DNA of 64,000 nucleotides from Lysobacter antibioticus. Lineage in GTDB: Bacteria; Pseudomonadota; Gammaproteobacteria; Xanthomonadales; Xanthomonadaceae. Under the pieces are notes generated by a model. That model did no database searches. It was not told the origin of the DNA and worked only from the letters and a program-made list of their open reading frames with translations. Positions 29,001 to 36,186 of this stretch are shown here, one piece after another. The translations under genes and the position numbers were made by a program. Every line of letters begins with the position of its first letter. Position 1 is the stretch's first letter. The stretch spans positions 4,258,986 to 4,322,985 of the forward strand of contig NZ_CP013141.1 of assembly GCF_001442535.1 (NCBI RefSeq). The letters are read 5' to 3'.

Positions 29001-29184
29001 CTGGCGCGGCGGCAACACCTTCCAGGTGCATGGCGCACCGCTGGCCGACGACGCCACCTTGCTCGAAGCCGGCATCGCCGCACGCCTGAGCGCGAACGGT
29101 CTGTTGGAACTGAACTACAGCGGTCAGCTCGCCGATGAGGCGCACGACCACGGAGTCAACGCGCGGTATTCCCTGCGCTTCTAA
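26032..29184 (+). CDS. S8 subtilisin-like serine protease autotransporter
   Basis: A 1050-residue secreted protease. The signal peptide ends SASASAQ (about 40); an alternative start at Met16 would give a tidier signal. The S8 domain (about 55-465) has the full triad: Asp89 in GMFDSGS, His167 in DDHGTHVAGTI and Ser403 in GTSMAAPHVTGAL, with oxyanion Asn298 in AAGNQ. A beta-helical linker follows (about 490-650, with GNNNFGGLKVKDGVLELTGN and a LVVNGTL repeat), then a 12-strand barrel from about residue 780 ending YSLRF. This is the SphB1/AspA type of surface or self-released protease. A strong terminator follows. Confidence 0.95.
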   Translation: MQGTTRTTRNSVTRRMHSRTLLSLAIVGGLLAVSASASAQNANTMGQLGNPDSWRSDEFNADWGLGAMNAHYAYARGLTGKGVRLGMFDSGSALAHAEFGGRNTNSISIGNVAHCADPSIVAGDGACGATRGDKPGYEYTGVGAGVPDRIRQLIAQRFGLGFLYDDHGTHVAGTIGANRDGQGMHGVAFASDLTAARVFGDTYSEWRLDPDGFYRPRPLYRTDPEDPATMDMYQQAQALGTRVLNHSWGPTRRNATLADLEAHYASAGAGYAVYASIYAPGADGKPQSDLIQVWAAGNQSGGLASIAATLPRWRPEAEPYWVSVANVREPEAAAGESDYVINDGSSICGMSMNWCVSAPGTDIASTVVGGRIDGAVELTDDYLRFRIDNEQPEYGYGLKTGTSMAAPHVTGALGLLFERFPYLSSPQVRDVLLTTARDLGAPGVDEIYGWGMVDLKKAIDGPGQIRVDTNVVMDRPGGGAKVWDGKAWDDWRNDIGGPGVLSKSGLGWLRLSGNNNFGGLKVKDGVLELTGNNTYAAQVEGGTLVVNGTLTTASLPVLAGGALGGSGRIVGDVRIEGAVSPGNSIGTLSVQGNYVQAAGSTYVAELAAGGASDRIDVSGQARLEGGKLVVLHAPGQYMLGQSFNLISAAGGVSGQFASLDQTAFSPFLKFGLSYAANQVGIDVTRGASLAASAQTDNQRAAAAAADRLAIGQGIPQPLTQLFPEQALAALDALSGEAHASLRSIMVDDNRHVRDAALGRARAGRGDFAADTAGESSQGAWVQLLKSGGTLDGDGNAARNEYNGSATLLGYDYRFDGGWRIGVLGGTGRSDNNDARNDKGRIKTRHLGLYAGQNWGGFGLSAGLAFARHDVDLDRDIAFNGFNDRARSNYDADSKQGFVEGAYRFDAGAWAFEPYAQFAQVRVKSDGFQESGGAAALTGRSADSRVNLSTLGLRFNVDLKGSQQEQSWLSLRGGLGRRHASGDLNPATSVAWRGGNTFQVHGAPLADDATLLEAGIAARLSANGLLELNYSGQLADEAHDHGVNARYSLRF

Positions 29185-29212
29185 CCCCCCGCCCGAAGGG
29201 GGAGCCCCCGGA

Positions 29213-29247
29213 GCCGCAACGGCGCAAGCCGTTGCGGCTTCTTTTTT
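29213..29247 (+). terminator. Rho-independent terminator after the protease gene
   Basis: Perfect 11-bp arms GCCGCAACGGC (29213-29223) and GCCGTTGCGGC (29228-29238) flank GCAA, followed by TTCTTTTTT. Confidence 0.92.
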
Positions 29248-29461
29248 GGGTTCGTCTGGGGGGCTAGGGGGGATTTGCTCCGGCTCTCACGAACCGTCGC
29301 CATCACCCACGGTCCGAGAGCCGCCCCCGCTCCATCGCCATCCACCACCCCCTAGCGTTGCGCCACACCGGCTTATGCCGGCGGCCGCATTCGGCGATGA
29401 TGAGGCACCGCCGCCATCGCCCCGTGCATCGCGCCGGTTCCCAACGACTCCGGAGATGCGC

Positions 29462-30091
29462 ATGTTCGAGCTGTCGGCACTGTTGGCCTTCGCCGGTCTG
29501 GCCCTGGTCATGGTCCTCACCCCGGGGCCGAACATGATCTATCTGGTCTCGCGCTCGATCTGCCAGGGCCGCAAGGCCGGGCTGATTTCGCTGGCCGGGG
29601 TCGGCGTCGGCTTCTTCTTCTATCTGTTCGCCGCCGCCTTCGGCATCACCGCGTTGTTGTTCGCGGTGCCGTTCGCCTACGACGCGTTGCGCATCGGCGG
29701 CGCGATGTATCTGCTGTGGATGGCCTGGCAGGCGGTCCGGCCCGGCGGGCGTTCGCCGTTCCAGGTCCGCGACCTTGCCGCCGATAGCCCGCGCCGCTTG
29801 TTCACGATGGGCCTGCTGACCAGTCTGTTGAACCCGAAGGTGGCGATGTTCTACCTCGCCCTGTTGCCGCAGTTCATCGACCCGCAGCGCAGCGTGATGT
29901 TGCAGTCGCTGCTGCTCGGCAGTCTGCAGATCGCGATCAGCGTCGGCGTCAACGCATTGATCGTGGCCGGCGCCGGCGGCATCGCGAACTTCCTGGCCGG
30001 ACGGCCGCGCTGGGTGACCGCGCAGCGCTGGGTCATGGGCGGGGTGTTGTCGGGGTTGGCGGTGCGGATGGCGGTCGACGCCCGCCGCTGA
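29462..30091 (+). CDS. LysE/RhtB-family amino-acid exporter
   Basis: A 209-residue inner-membrane exporter of the LysE superfamily. The signature LTPGPNMIYLVSRSICQGRKAG lies in the first 45 residues as LTPGPNM followed by a G-rich second helix; LLNPKVAMFYLALLPQF is the conserved motif of the fourth helix region. Six hydrophobic helices are visible. GGAG at 29452-29455 lies six bases before the ATG at 29462 and directly abuts an ATG two codons upstream, so 29462 is the better start. Substrate (threonine, homoserine, lysine or other) is unknown. Confidence 0.92.
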   Translation: MFELSALLAFAGLALVMVLTPGPNMIYLVSRSICQGRKAGLISLAGVGVGFFFYLFAAAFGITALLFAVPFAYDALRIGGAMYLLWMAWQAVRPGGRSPFQVRDLAADSPRRLFTMGLLTSLLNPKVAMFYLALLPQFIDPQRSVMLQSLLLGSLQIAISVGVNALIVAGAGGIANFLAGRPRWVTAQRWVMGGVLSGLAVRMAVDARR

Positions 30092-30094
30092 GGC

Positions 30095-30379
30095 TCAAGG
30101 GGCGCGGCCGGCGGCCTGGTCGCGCGCGCGCTGGATGATCGCGCGGACCTGGGCGCGGTCGCGATGGCGCGAAATCGCCACCGCGCCGAGCGCGATCGCG
30201 CGTTCGCGCATCTGCGCGGTAACGTCGTAGTGGCAGCCGCTGGCTTTGTCCTGGAACGATTCGCGGCGCTTGCCGAGCCGCGCCGCGAAGGCGTGCAACT
30301 CGTCGAGGCGGTCGGCCATCAGATGCGCCCAGCGTTCGCCGCGCCAGGGCCACACGGCATCGTCGACGTACACGGTCAC
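30095..30379 (-). CDS. DUF4031 domain protein
   Basis: A 94-residue protein starting at a GTG (VTVYVDDAVWPWRG) with GGAG seven bases upstream. TVYVDD, WAHLMAD and KASGCHYDVT match DUF4031, small conserved proteins of unknown function in proteobacteria and actinobacteria. The C-terminus is basic. It is convergent with the LysE-type exporter, only three bases apart. Confidence 0.82.
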   Translation of the reverse strand: MTVYVDDAVWPWRGERWAHLMADRLDELHAFAARLGKRRESFQDKASGCHYDVTAQMRERAIALGAVAISRHRDRAQVRAIIQRARDQAAGRAP

Positions 30380-30523
30380 CGCATCTCTCCAGGGAATGAA
30401 TCCAGTTGCGTCGGGGACGATTCTGTCACGACGCGCGTCCGGCGGCCGTGCAGGCGACAGGCCGTGCCCAGTATCCGACAATCGCGGCATCGCGGGCGTC
30501 TTGCCTCGCCCGCAGGAGCCGTC

Positions 30524-30913
30524 ATGCGGATCTCGGCCATCCATCATGTCGCGATCATCTGTTCCGATTACCCACGCTCGAAGCATTTCTATACCCAGGT
30601 GCTGGGGCTGCGCGTGCTCGCCGAGGTCCATCGCGAGGCGCGGCGTTCGTACAAGCTCGACCTGGCCTTGCCCGACGGCGGCCAGATCGAACTGTTCTCC
30701 TTCCCCGAGCCGCCGCCGCGGCCGTCCTATCCGGAAGCCTGCGGCCTGCGTCACCTCGCCTTCGCGGTCGACGACATCGACGCTTGCGTGGCCGAGCTGC
30801 AGGCGCAGTCGATCGCGGTCGAGGCGGTGCGCGTCGACGAATACACCGGGCGCCGTTACACCTTCTTCGCCGACCCCGACGGCTTGCCGATCGAGTTCTA
30901 CGAGCGCGGCTAA
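30524..30913 (+). CDS. gloA2: Glyoxalase I-like VOC metalloprotein (GloA2/YaeR)
   Basis: A 129-residue single-domain VOC protein starting MRISAIHHVAIICSDY, with AGGAG six bases before the ATG. The paired beta-alpha-beta modules keep the metal ligands of the YaeR/SMU1112c group: HHVAII, IELFSFPEPP, GLRHLAFAV and IEFYERG. Related to lactoylglutathione lyase; the physiological substrate of this group is not settled. It is convergent with the DedA-rhodanese gene. Confidence 0.88.
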   Translation: MRISAIHHVAIICSDYPRSKHFYTQVLGLRVLAEVHREARRSYKLDLALPDGGQIELFSFPEPPPRPSYPEACGLRHLAFAVDDIDACVAELQAQSIAVEAVRVDEYTGRRYTFFADPDGLPIEFYERG

Positions 30914-30930
30914 GTCGCTGGGCTGCCGCC

Positions 30931-31848
30931 TCAGGCGTGGGCGACGAGGTGGCCGTGCTCGCGCCAGGCCTCGAAACCGCCGGCCAGCGGGCGCACGCGC
31001 TTGAAACCGCGCCGACGCAGTTCGCGCGCCAGGACCGCGGCCGAGGCTTCGTTCGGGCAATCGCAGTAGACGATGACCTCGTCGCGCGGTTCGAGAGCGA
31101 CGTCGGCCAGCGAGGCCACGAACACCGCACCGGGAATCCAGCCGGAGGCGTCGCGCTGCGGCTGCGAGCACACGTCGAGGATCATCGGGCCGTTGCCGTC
31201 TTCGAGCAGCCGATAGAGCTCCGGCACGGTGATCCGCGCCATGCGCAATTCGCGCAGGAACAGGCGGCGCTTGAGCAGTTTGTAGCCGACGAACGCGGCG
31301 ATGGCCGCGGCCACCAGCAGCAGGCCGTAGCGGCCGAGCGTTTCCAGGCTGGCGAGCACGTCGTTGACGGCCTCGTGGAAGACCGCGCCGACCGCCACCG
31401 CGAGGCCGGCCCAGAGCAGGGCGCCGATGCCGTCGTAGAAGGCGAAGCGGCGCGCGCTGGTGCCGGTTTCGCCGGCCAGGGTGGTCGCGACCGCGGCGAA
31501 GCCGGGTACGAACTTGGCCACCACCAACGACGGCGCGCCCCAGCGCGCATAGACGCCGCGGGTCATCAGCACGCACGAGTCCGGCGACAGCGAGACCTTG
31601 CACATCAGCCGCAGCAAGGCCGCGCCGATCCGGCGCCCGCCGAGATACCACAGGCTGTCGGCAAGCAAGGCGGCAAGCGCGGCGATCAACAGGATCGGCC
31701 ACAGGCTCTGCTGCTGGTCCACCGCAATCGCGGCGGTGACGATGATCGGCGGATAGGCCGGCACCGGCAGCCCGCCCTGATCGAGGAACACGCTGACGAA
31801 GACCACGAGCAGCCCGTAGGTCTGGATCAGATGCAGCAGGGCGTCCAT
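30931..31848 (-). CDS. DedA family membrane protein fused to a rhodanese domain
   Basis: A 305-residue protein with two parts. Residues 1-190 are a DedA/VTT membrane domain (FLDQGGLPVPAYPPIIVTAA, ADSLWYLGGRRIG and KFVPGFAAVATTLAGETG). Residues about 200-300 form a rhodanese domain on the cytoplasmic side (ILDVCSQPQRDASGWIPGAV) with catalytic Cys262 in IVYCDCPNEAS and a closing PLAGGFEAW. DedA proteins have been linked to undecaprenyl-phosphate or lipid flipping and membrane homeostasis; rhodaneses transfer sulfur. The fusion occurs in other proteobacteria, but its combined role is unknown. The active-site loop has a second Cys (264). Confidence 0.92.
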   Translation of the reverse strand: MDALLHLIQTYGLLVVFVSVFLDQGGLPVPAYPPIIVTAAIAVDQQQSLWPILLIAALAALLADSLWYLGGRRIGAALLRLMCKVSLSPDSCVLMTRGVYARWGAPSLVVAKFVPGFAAVATTLAGETGTSARRFAFYDGIGALLWAGLAVAVGAVFHEAVNDVLASLETLGRYGLLLVAAAIAAFVGYKLLKRRLFLRELRMARITVPELYRLLEDGNGPMILDVCSQPQRDASGWIPGAVFVASLADVALEPRDEVIVYCDCPNEASAAVLARELRRRGFKRVRPLAGGFEAWREHGHLVAHA

Positions 31849-31861
31849 CGGCCGGTCCTAA

Positions 31862-31940
31862 GACCGCGTCACGCGGTCGGAAACATGAGCAGGCCGCGTC
31901 GCGCGGTCGGAAACATCAGCAAGCCGCGTCGCGCGGCCGG
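31862..31940. repeat. 30-bp tandem repeat of short palindromes
   Basis: Two full 30-bp units (31862-31891, 31892-31921) and a partial third (to 31940). Each starts with a palindrome such as GACCGCGTCACGCGGTC and continues GGAAACATSAGCA. It lies directly upstream of the DedA-rhodanese gene start (minus strand). Confidence 0.8.
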
Positions 31941-32204
31941 GGGGAGGCGTGGGCAAGCCAACGTGGCCAGGCCGCCTCGCACGGCTGCAAAGCCATCGAC
32001 AGTTTCCGCCCGCGCCGCATCCGCTGCAATCGCATGGCGGCGACGGATCGTTGCGGGCTTGGTATCGGCGCTGCGGTCGCCGGTCCGCCGTGTTCGGGCC
32101 CGATGCGGGTCCAAACTGCGGTCGCCGTAGCCTTGGGCGTCACATCGGCGGTCGCACAATGACCGGTGCCGGGTCGATGCGGCCGGCGGTCATGGGAGTA
32201 TTCG

Positions 32205-33014
32205 ATGCGCCTGGAAGGCAGTCAGGAAACCTTGTTGATCACGCTTTACGCCAAGGCGATGGATAACCGCGCCACGCCGTCGATCCTGCGCGACGCCCTG
32301 GCCGACGACCTGGTCCGCCACATCGATTACGACTTCGAGCGTTTCGGCCTGGGGCCCTCGGACATCCGCGGGCTGGCGCTGCGCTCGCGCATCATCGACG
32401 GCTGGACCCGCGCCGCGCTGCAATCGCGCCCCGACACCCTGGTGCTGCATCTGGCCTGCGGCCTGGACTCGCGCGTGTTCCGGGTCGACCCGCCCTTGGA
32501 AGTGGACTGGATCGACCTCGATTTTCCCGAGGTGATCCGCCTGCGCGAGGCGTTGCTGCCGCAACGCGCCGGGCGCTACCGCAGCTTGGCGAGCGACGTC
32601 ATGGAGCCGGACTGGATCGAGCGCCTGGACAACCAGCGCCCGGTCCTGGTGATCGCCGAAGGCCTGTTTCCCTACCTCGACGAGCGCCGCGCCCGCGAAC
32701 TGGTGCAGCGCCTGATCGAGCGGTTCCCGCAGGGCGGGCAATTGCTGTGCGACCTGTACAGCCCGCTCGCGCTGCGCCTGCTCCGCCACGCGACCATGAT
32801 CCGCGCGACCCAGGCCCGCATCGGCGATTGGACCCGCGCCGAACCACGCAGCCTGGAGGCCTGGCACCCGCGGCTGCAGTTCGTCGACGAGCCGCGCCTG
32901 AGCGAAGTCGTCGAGGTGGCGGCCCTGCCGCGGGCGCAGCGTTGGCTGTTCAAGCTTTACGACCGCTCCGAATGGCTGCGCAACCTGGGGCGGGTAGCCC
33001 GTTTCCGCTTCTGA
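32205..33014 (+). CDS. Class I SAM-dependent methyltransferase, LCM/PPM1 family
   Basis: A 269-residue methyltransferase. VLHLACGLDSRVFRVD is the SAM-binding motif I of the leucine carboxyl methyltransferase (PF04072) family, and VDWIDLDFPEVIRLREALLP is the acidic motif II region; VLVIAEGLFPYLD is motif IV. Bacterial members are annotated as polyketide-type O-methyltransferases, but no biosynthetic genes lie here, so the substrate is open. The ATG at 32205 has GGGAG upstream. It stands as a single gene. Confidence 0.87.
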   Translation: MRLEGSQETLLITLYAKAMDNRATPSILRDALADDLVRHIDYDFERFGLGPSDIRGLALRSRIIDGWTRAALQSRPDTLVLHLACGLDSRVFRVDPPLEVDWIDLDFPEVIRLREALLPQRAGRYRSLASDVMEPDWIERLDNQRPVLVIAEGLFPYLDERRARELVQRLIERFPQGGQLLCDLYSPLALRLLRHATMIRATQARIGDWTRAEPRSLEAWHPRLQFVDEPRLSEVVEVAALPRAQRWLFKLYDRSEWLRNLGRVARFRF

Positions 33015-33035
33015 GAGGCGAGCAAGCCTGCTTCC

Positions 33036-33062
33036 TGTAGGAGCGGGGCGAGCCGCGAGCGC
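33036..33062. repeat. REP-like palindrome
   Basis: One copy of the family palindrome, TGTAGGAGCGGGGCGAGCCG, just after the methyltransferase gene. Confidence 0.6.
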
Positions 33063-33094
33063 GCCGCATCGCCGCCCCGAATGCCGCATTCGGC

Positions 33095-33541
33095 TCATGC
33101 CGCCAACGCCGGATCCGGCTTGCGAAACGCGATCGCCAACCGGTTCCAGGCGTTCATCGAGATCGCCGCATAGGTCAGCGCGACCAAGTCGTGGTCGCCG
33201 AAATGCTCGCTTACCCCGGCATAGACCGCATCCGACACCGGCGCCTGGTTGACCGCGGTGATGGCTTCGGCCCAGGCCAGGGCGGCGCGCTCGCGCGCCG
33301 TGAACGGGCCCTCGGCCCAGACCCGCAGCAAGTGCAGGCGGCGATGGCTCTCGCCGCGCGCGACCGCTTCTTCGGTGTGCACGCGCAGGCAATAGGCGCA
33401 GCCGTTGATCTGCGAGATGCGCACGTTGACCAGGTCGATCAACGAGCGCTCCAGGCCGCTCTTGTCGACATAGCTTTGCAGGCCGGCCAGGGCGCGGGTG
33501 CCCTGCGGGTCGACGGCGTTGTAATCCAGGCGGGCGGACAT
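33095..33541 (-). CDS. Carboxymuconolactone decarboxylase/AhpD-like peroxidase-related protein
   Basis: A 148-residue all-helical protein of the AhpD/CMD family. NGCAYCLRVHTEEAV gives the redox CxxC (Cys48, Cys51) and His55 of the AhpD core, so an alkylhydroperoxidase-type activity is likely. GGAG lies six bases before the ATG at 33541; a second ATG four codons upstream has none. It is divergent from a LysR-type regulator, which probably controls it. Confidence 0.92.
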   Translation of the reverse strand: MSARLDYNAVDPQGTRALAGLQSYVDKSGLERSLIDLVNVRISQINGCAYCLRVHTEEAVARGESHRRLHLLRVWAEGPFTARERAALAWAEAITAVNQAPVSDAVYAGVSEHFGDHDLVALTYAAISMNAWNRLAIAFRKPDPALAA

Positions 33542-33639
33542 GGCGGTCTCCATCGGGTGAGCATCGTGCGACGCGATGACGCCACGTTAGGATGTTCGTT
33601 CCTGAAAGGCATTCCGCCACGGATGTAAATCGAGCTTGC

Positions 33640-34551
33640 ATGAATGAACAATCCCTGGGTTGGGACGACTACCGTTTCATCCTTGCGGTCGGCCGCGCGG
33701 GCTCGCTGAACGGCGCGGCCAAGCGCCTGGCGGTGAGTCATCCGACCGTGTTCCGCCGCATCAACGCGATCGAGCGCGCGCTCGGTGCGCGTTTGTTCGA
33801 ACGCGCCCGCGACGGCTACACGGCAACGCCGACCGGCGAGGAAGTGATCGCAGTGGCGGCCGAGATCGAAACGCGCATCGCCGCGACCGAGCGGCGCCTG
33901 GCCGGGCTGGACGCGCGCCTCAGCGGCCGTATCCGCGTGACCACGGTCGAGCCGGTGCTGTACGGCCTGTTGCCGCCGCTGCTGGCGAAATTCCGCCGCG
34001 AGCACCCGGGCATCGTCCTGGAGCTGGTTGCCGACAACGCCGTGCGCGACCTCAGCCGGCGCGAGGCCGATGTCGCCCTGCGCCCCGGCGGCAAACCGCC
34101 GGAGGGCCTGATCGGGCGCAAAGTCGCGCGTTTGGCCGCGGCGGTGTACCGGCCGCGTACGCTGAGGCTGCCGCGCGGCGCCGGCCCCGAGGCCCTGGCC
34201 GACTGCGACTGGGTCGTGCCCGACGACAGCCTGGCGCACATCGGCATGGCGCAATGGCTGCACCGACAGCGTTACGACGAACGCGCGGTGCTGCGCGCCA
34301 ACAGCCTGCTGGCCTTGCGCGACGCGGCCGCGAACGGCATCGGCCTGGCGGTCTTGCCTTGTTTCCTGGGCGATGCCGACCGCCGCCTGGCGAGGGTGGG
34401 CGAGCCGCTGGAGGGCTTGGCCGCGGACCTGTGGCTGCTGAGCCACCCGGACCTGCGCCGCACCGAGCGCATCCGGGTCTTCAGCGAGGCCATGCGCGAA
34501 GGATTGGCTCGTTTGCAGCCGGTGTTGGATGGGCGAGGGGCTTCGGCCTAG
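33640..34551 (+). CDS. LysR-family transcriptional regulator
   Basis: A 303-residue LysR regulator. The N-terminal winged helix-turn-helix (about 8-66) reads DDYRFILAVGRAGSLNGAAK, then SHPTVFRRINAIE. The effector domain (about 90-295) begins SGRIRVTTVEPV. The start at Met 33640 places the helix at the usual distance. It is divergent from the AhpD-like gene with about 98 bp between, the classic LysR arrangement, so that gene is the most likely target; the effector is unknown. Confidence 0.92.
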   Translation: MNEQSLGWDDYRFILAVGRAGSLNGAAKRLAVSHPTVFRRINAIERALGARLFERARDGYTATPTGEEVIAVAAEIETRIAATERRLAGLDARLSGRIRVTTVEPVLYGLLPPLLAKFRREHPGIVLELVADNAVRDLSRREADVALRPGGKPPEGLIGRKVARLAAAVYRPRTLRLPRGAGPEALADCDWVVPDDSLAHIGMAQWLHRQRYDERAVLRANSLLALRDAAANGIGLAVLPCFLGDADRRLARVGEPLEGLAADLWLLSHPDLRRTERIRVFSEAMREGLARLQPVLDGRGASA

Positions 34552-34671
34552 GCGCGTCGGCGGACGGGATCGGGCGCTTGCACCCGCATCCGTGAAGCCG
34601 GTCCGCTCGGATCGTCCGCTACAAAAAGTCCACAGTTACTTTTGAAACCTGTGACTGAACGCACATCACAT

Positions 34672-34685
34672 TAGGAAAAATCCTA
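34672..34685. promoter_or_regulatory. Short palindrome in an AT-rich promoter region
   Basis: TAGGA-AAAA-TCCTA has perfect 5-bp arms and stands out in a stretch (34620-34760) much richer in A/T than the surroundings, 142 bp before the 71-residue gene. It could be an operator; no factor can be named. Confidence 0.35.
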
Positions 34686-34826
34686 CACGCTTAGGGGTGT
34701 TCCGACGACGGTTTACTGTTCACGCAAGACGCATCTTTTGATTGCTCCGACGGCATCCGGATACAGATTCGCCCTGAGGCGAACTTCCCCCCCACCGCGC
34801 CGGCTGAACTTTTACAAGGATGAATC

Positions 34827-35042
34827 ATGTTTCGCGTCGAACTGAAGCAGCGTGATGGCAGCGACGACAGTGCGCTGGCGGTAGCGATTGCAGAGATCGC
34901 GCAGGAATACCGCAGCGCCGAAGCGGCGTTGCGCGCAGTACTGCCGCAGGCCAGGAGATACGCCGCGCACGCCCCGAAGGGGTTGTGGCTGCGTATCTAC
35001 GATGCCGATTCGCAGCCCGTGTTTGGCACGTTGGTTCCCTAG
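34827..35042 (+). CDS. Small conserved-looking hypothetical protein, 71 aa
   Basis: Starts MFRVELKQRDGSDDSALAVA with AAGGAT a few bases upstream. It is an amphipathic, mostly helical peptide (ALAVAIAEIAQEYRSAEAAL) followed by a strand-like LWLRIYDADSQPVFGTLV. No signal peptide, membrane helix or cysteine. No family was recognised. An AT-rich promoter-like region precedes it and a hairpin follows it, which supports it being a real gene. Confidence 0.6.
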   Translation: MFRVELKQRDGSDDSALAVAIAEIAQEYRSAEAALRAVLPQARRYAAHAPKGLWLRIYDADSQPVFGTLVP

Positions 35043-35060
35043 GGCCGACGTGCGGTTTGC

Positions 35061-35093
35061 GCCGCCCGGCTGACAGGAGTCTGGCCGGGCGGC
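35061..35093 (+). terminator. Hairpin after the 71-aa gene
   Basis: Perfect 10-bp arms GCCGCCCGGC (35061-35070) and GCCGGGCGGC (35084-35093) with a 13-base loop, 19 bp after the stop. There is no T-run, so termination is only suggested. Confidence 0.4.
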
Positions 35094-35175
35094 GCGGGCC
35101 TCCTAGCGTCCGCAACGCGGGCGCCGGCAGAGCTTCGGCCGGATTCGCTCGCCGCTCCTACAGGGGCTCCGGTGA

Positions 35176-36124
35176 GATTCGTCGCCGCTCTTGGGTAGGA
35201 GCGGCGCAAGCCGCGACCGCGTCCCGTCCGGTTGCGTCGTAGTTGCGGTTTCGCGGTCGCAGCTTGCGCAGCTCCTACAGAAGCCCAGCGGGATTCGTCA
35301 GGGCTCCAGTTGGATTCGTCGCCGCTCTTGGGTAGGAGCGGCGCAAGCCGCGACCGCGTCCTGTCCGGTTGCGTCGCCGCTGCGGCTTCGCGGTCGCAGC
35401 TTGCGCAGCTCCTACACAAGCCCAGCAGGATTCGTCAGGGCTCCAGTTGGATTCGTCGCCGCTCTTGGGTAGGAGCGGCGCAAGCCGCGACCGCGTCCCG
35501 TCCGGTTGCGTCGTAGTTGCGGCTTCGCGGTCGCAGCTTGCGCAGCTCCTACACAAGCCCAGCAGGATTCGTCAGGGCTCCAGTTGGATTCGTCGCCGCT
35601 CTTGGGTAGGAGCGGCGCAAGCCGCGACCGCGTCCTGTCCGGTTGCGTCGCCGCTGCGGCACCGCGGTCGCAGCTTGCGCAGCTCCTACACAAGCCCAGC
35701 AGGATTCGTCAGGGCTCCAGTTGGATTCTTCGCCGCTCTTGGGTAGGAGCGGCGCAAGCCGCGACCGCGTCCCGTCCGGTTGCGTCGTAGTTGCGGTTTC
35801 GCGGTCGCAGCTTGCGCAGCTCCTACAGAAGCCCAGCAGGATTCGTCAGGGCTCCAGTTGGATTCGCCGCCGCTCTTGGGTAGGAGCGGCGCAAGCCGCG
35901 ACCGCGTCCTGTCCGGTTGCGTCGCCGCTGCGGCTTCGCGGTCGCAGCTTGCGCAGCTCCTACAGAAGCCCCGCAGGATTCGTCAGGGCTCCAGTTGGAT
36001 TCGCCGCCGCTCTTGGGTAGGAGCGGCGCGAGCCGCGACCGCGTCCTGTCGGTTGCGTTGTCGCTGTGGATTCGCGGTCTTAGCTTGTGACCAAAGGGTT
36101 CCCCGTGGGTCGCAGCTCCTACAG
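35176..36124. repeat. Seven tandem 137-bp repeats built from inverted REP-like palindromes
   Basis: The start string GATTCGTCGCCGCTCTTGGG (with small variants) recurs at 35176, 35313, 35450, 35587, 35724, 35861 and 35998, an exact 137-bp spacing. Each unit holds one GTAGGAGCGGCGCAAGCCGC and a facing GCAGCTTGCGCAGCTCCTAC. Units 1, 3 and 5 carry CGTCCGGTTGCGTCGTAGTT; units 2, 4 and 6 carry TGTCCGGTTGCGTCGCCGCT, so a 274-bp dimer repeats. Unit 7 is diverged and has an insertion (GTGACCAAAGGGTTCCC). No gene is encoded, although frames stay open through the array. Confidence 0.95.
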
Positions 36125-36186
36125 AGTGCTCCGACAGGATCCGCGCGCCGTCTGGGTGCAACGGCCAGGTTTGGCTTCCGCTTTCC

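Noticed and set aside
35176..36124. CRISPR array
   Set aside because: The units are 137 bp, nearly identical along their whole length with no unique spacers, and made of facing palindromes; no cas genes are near.
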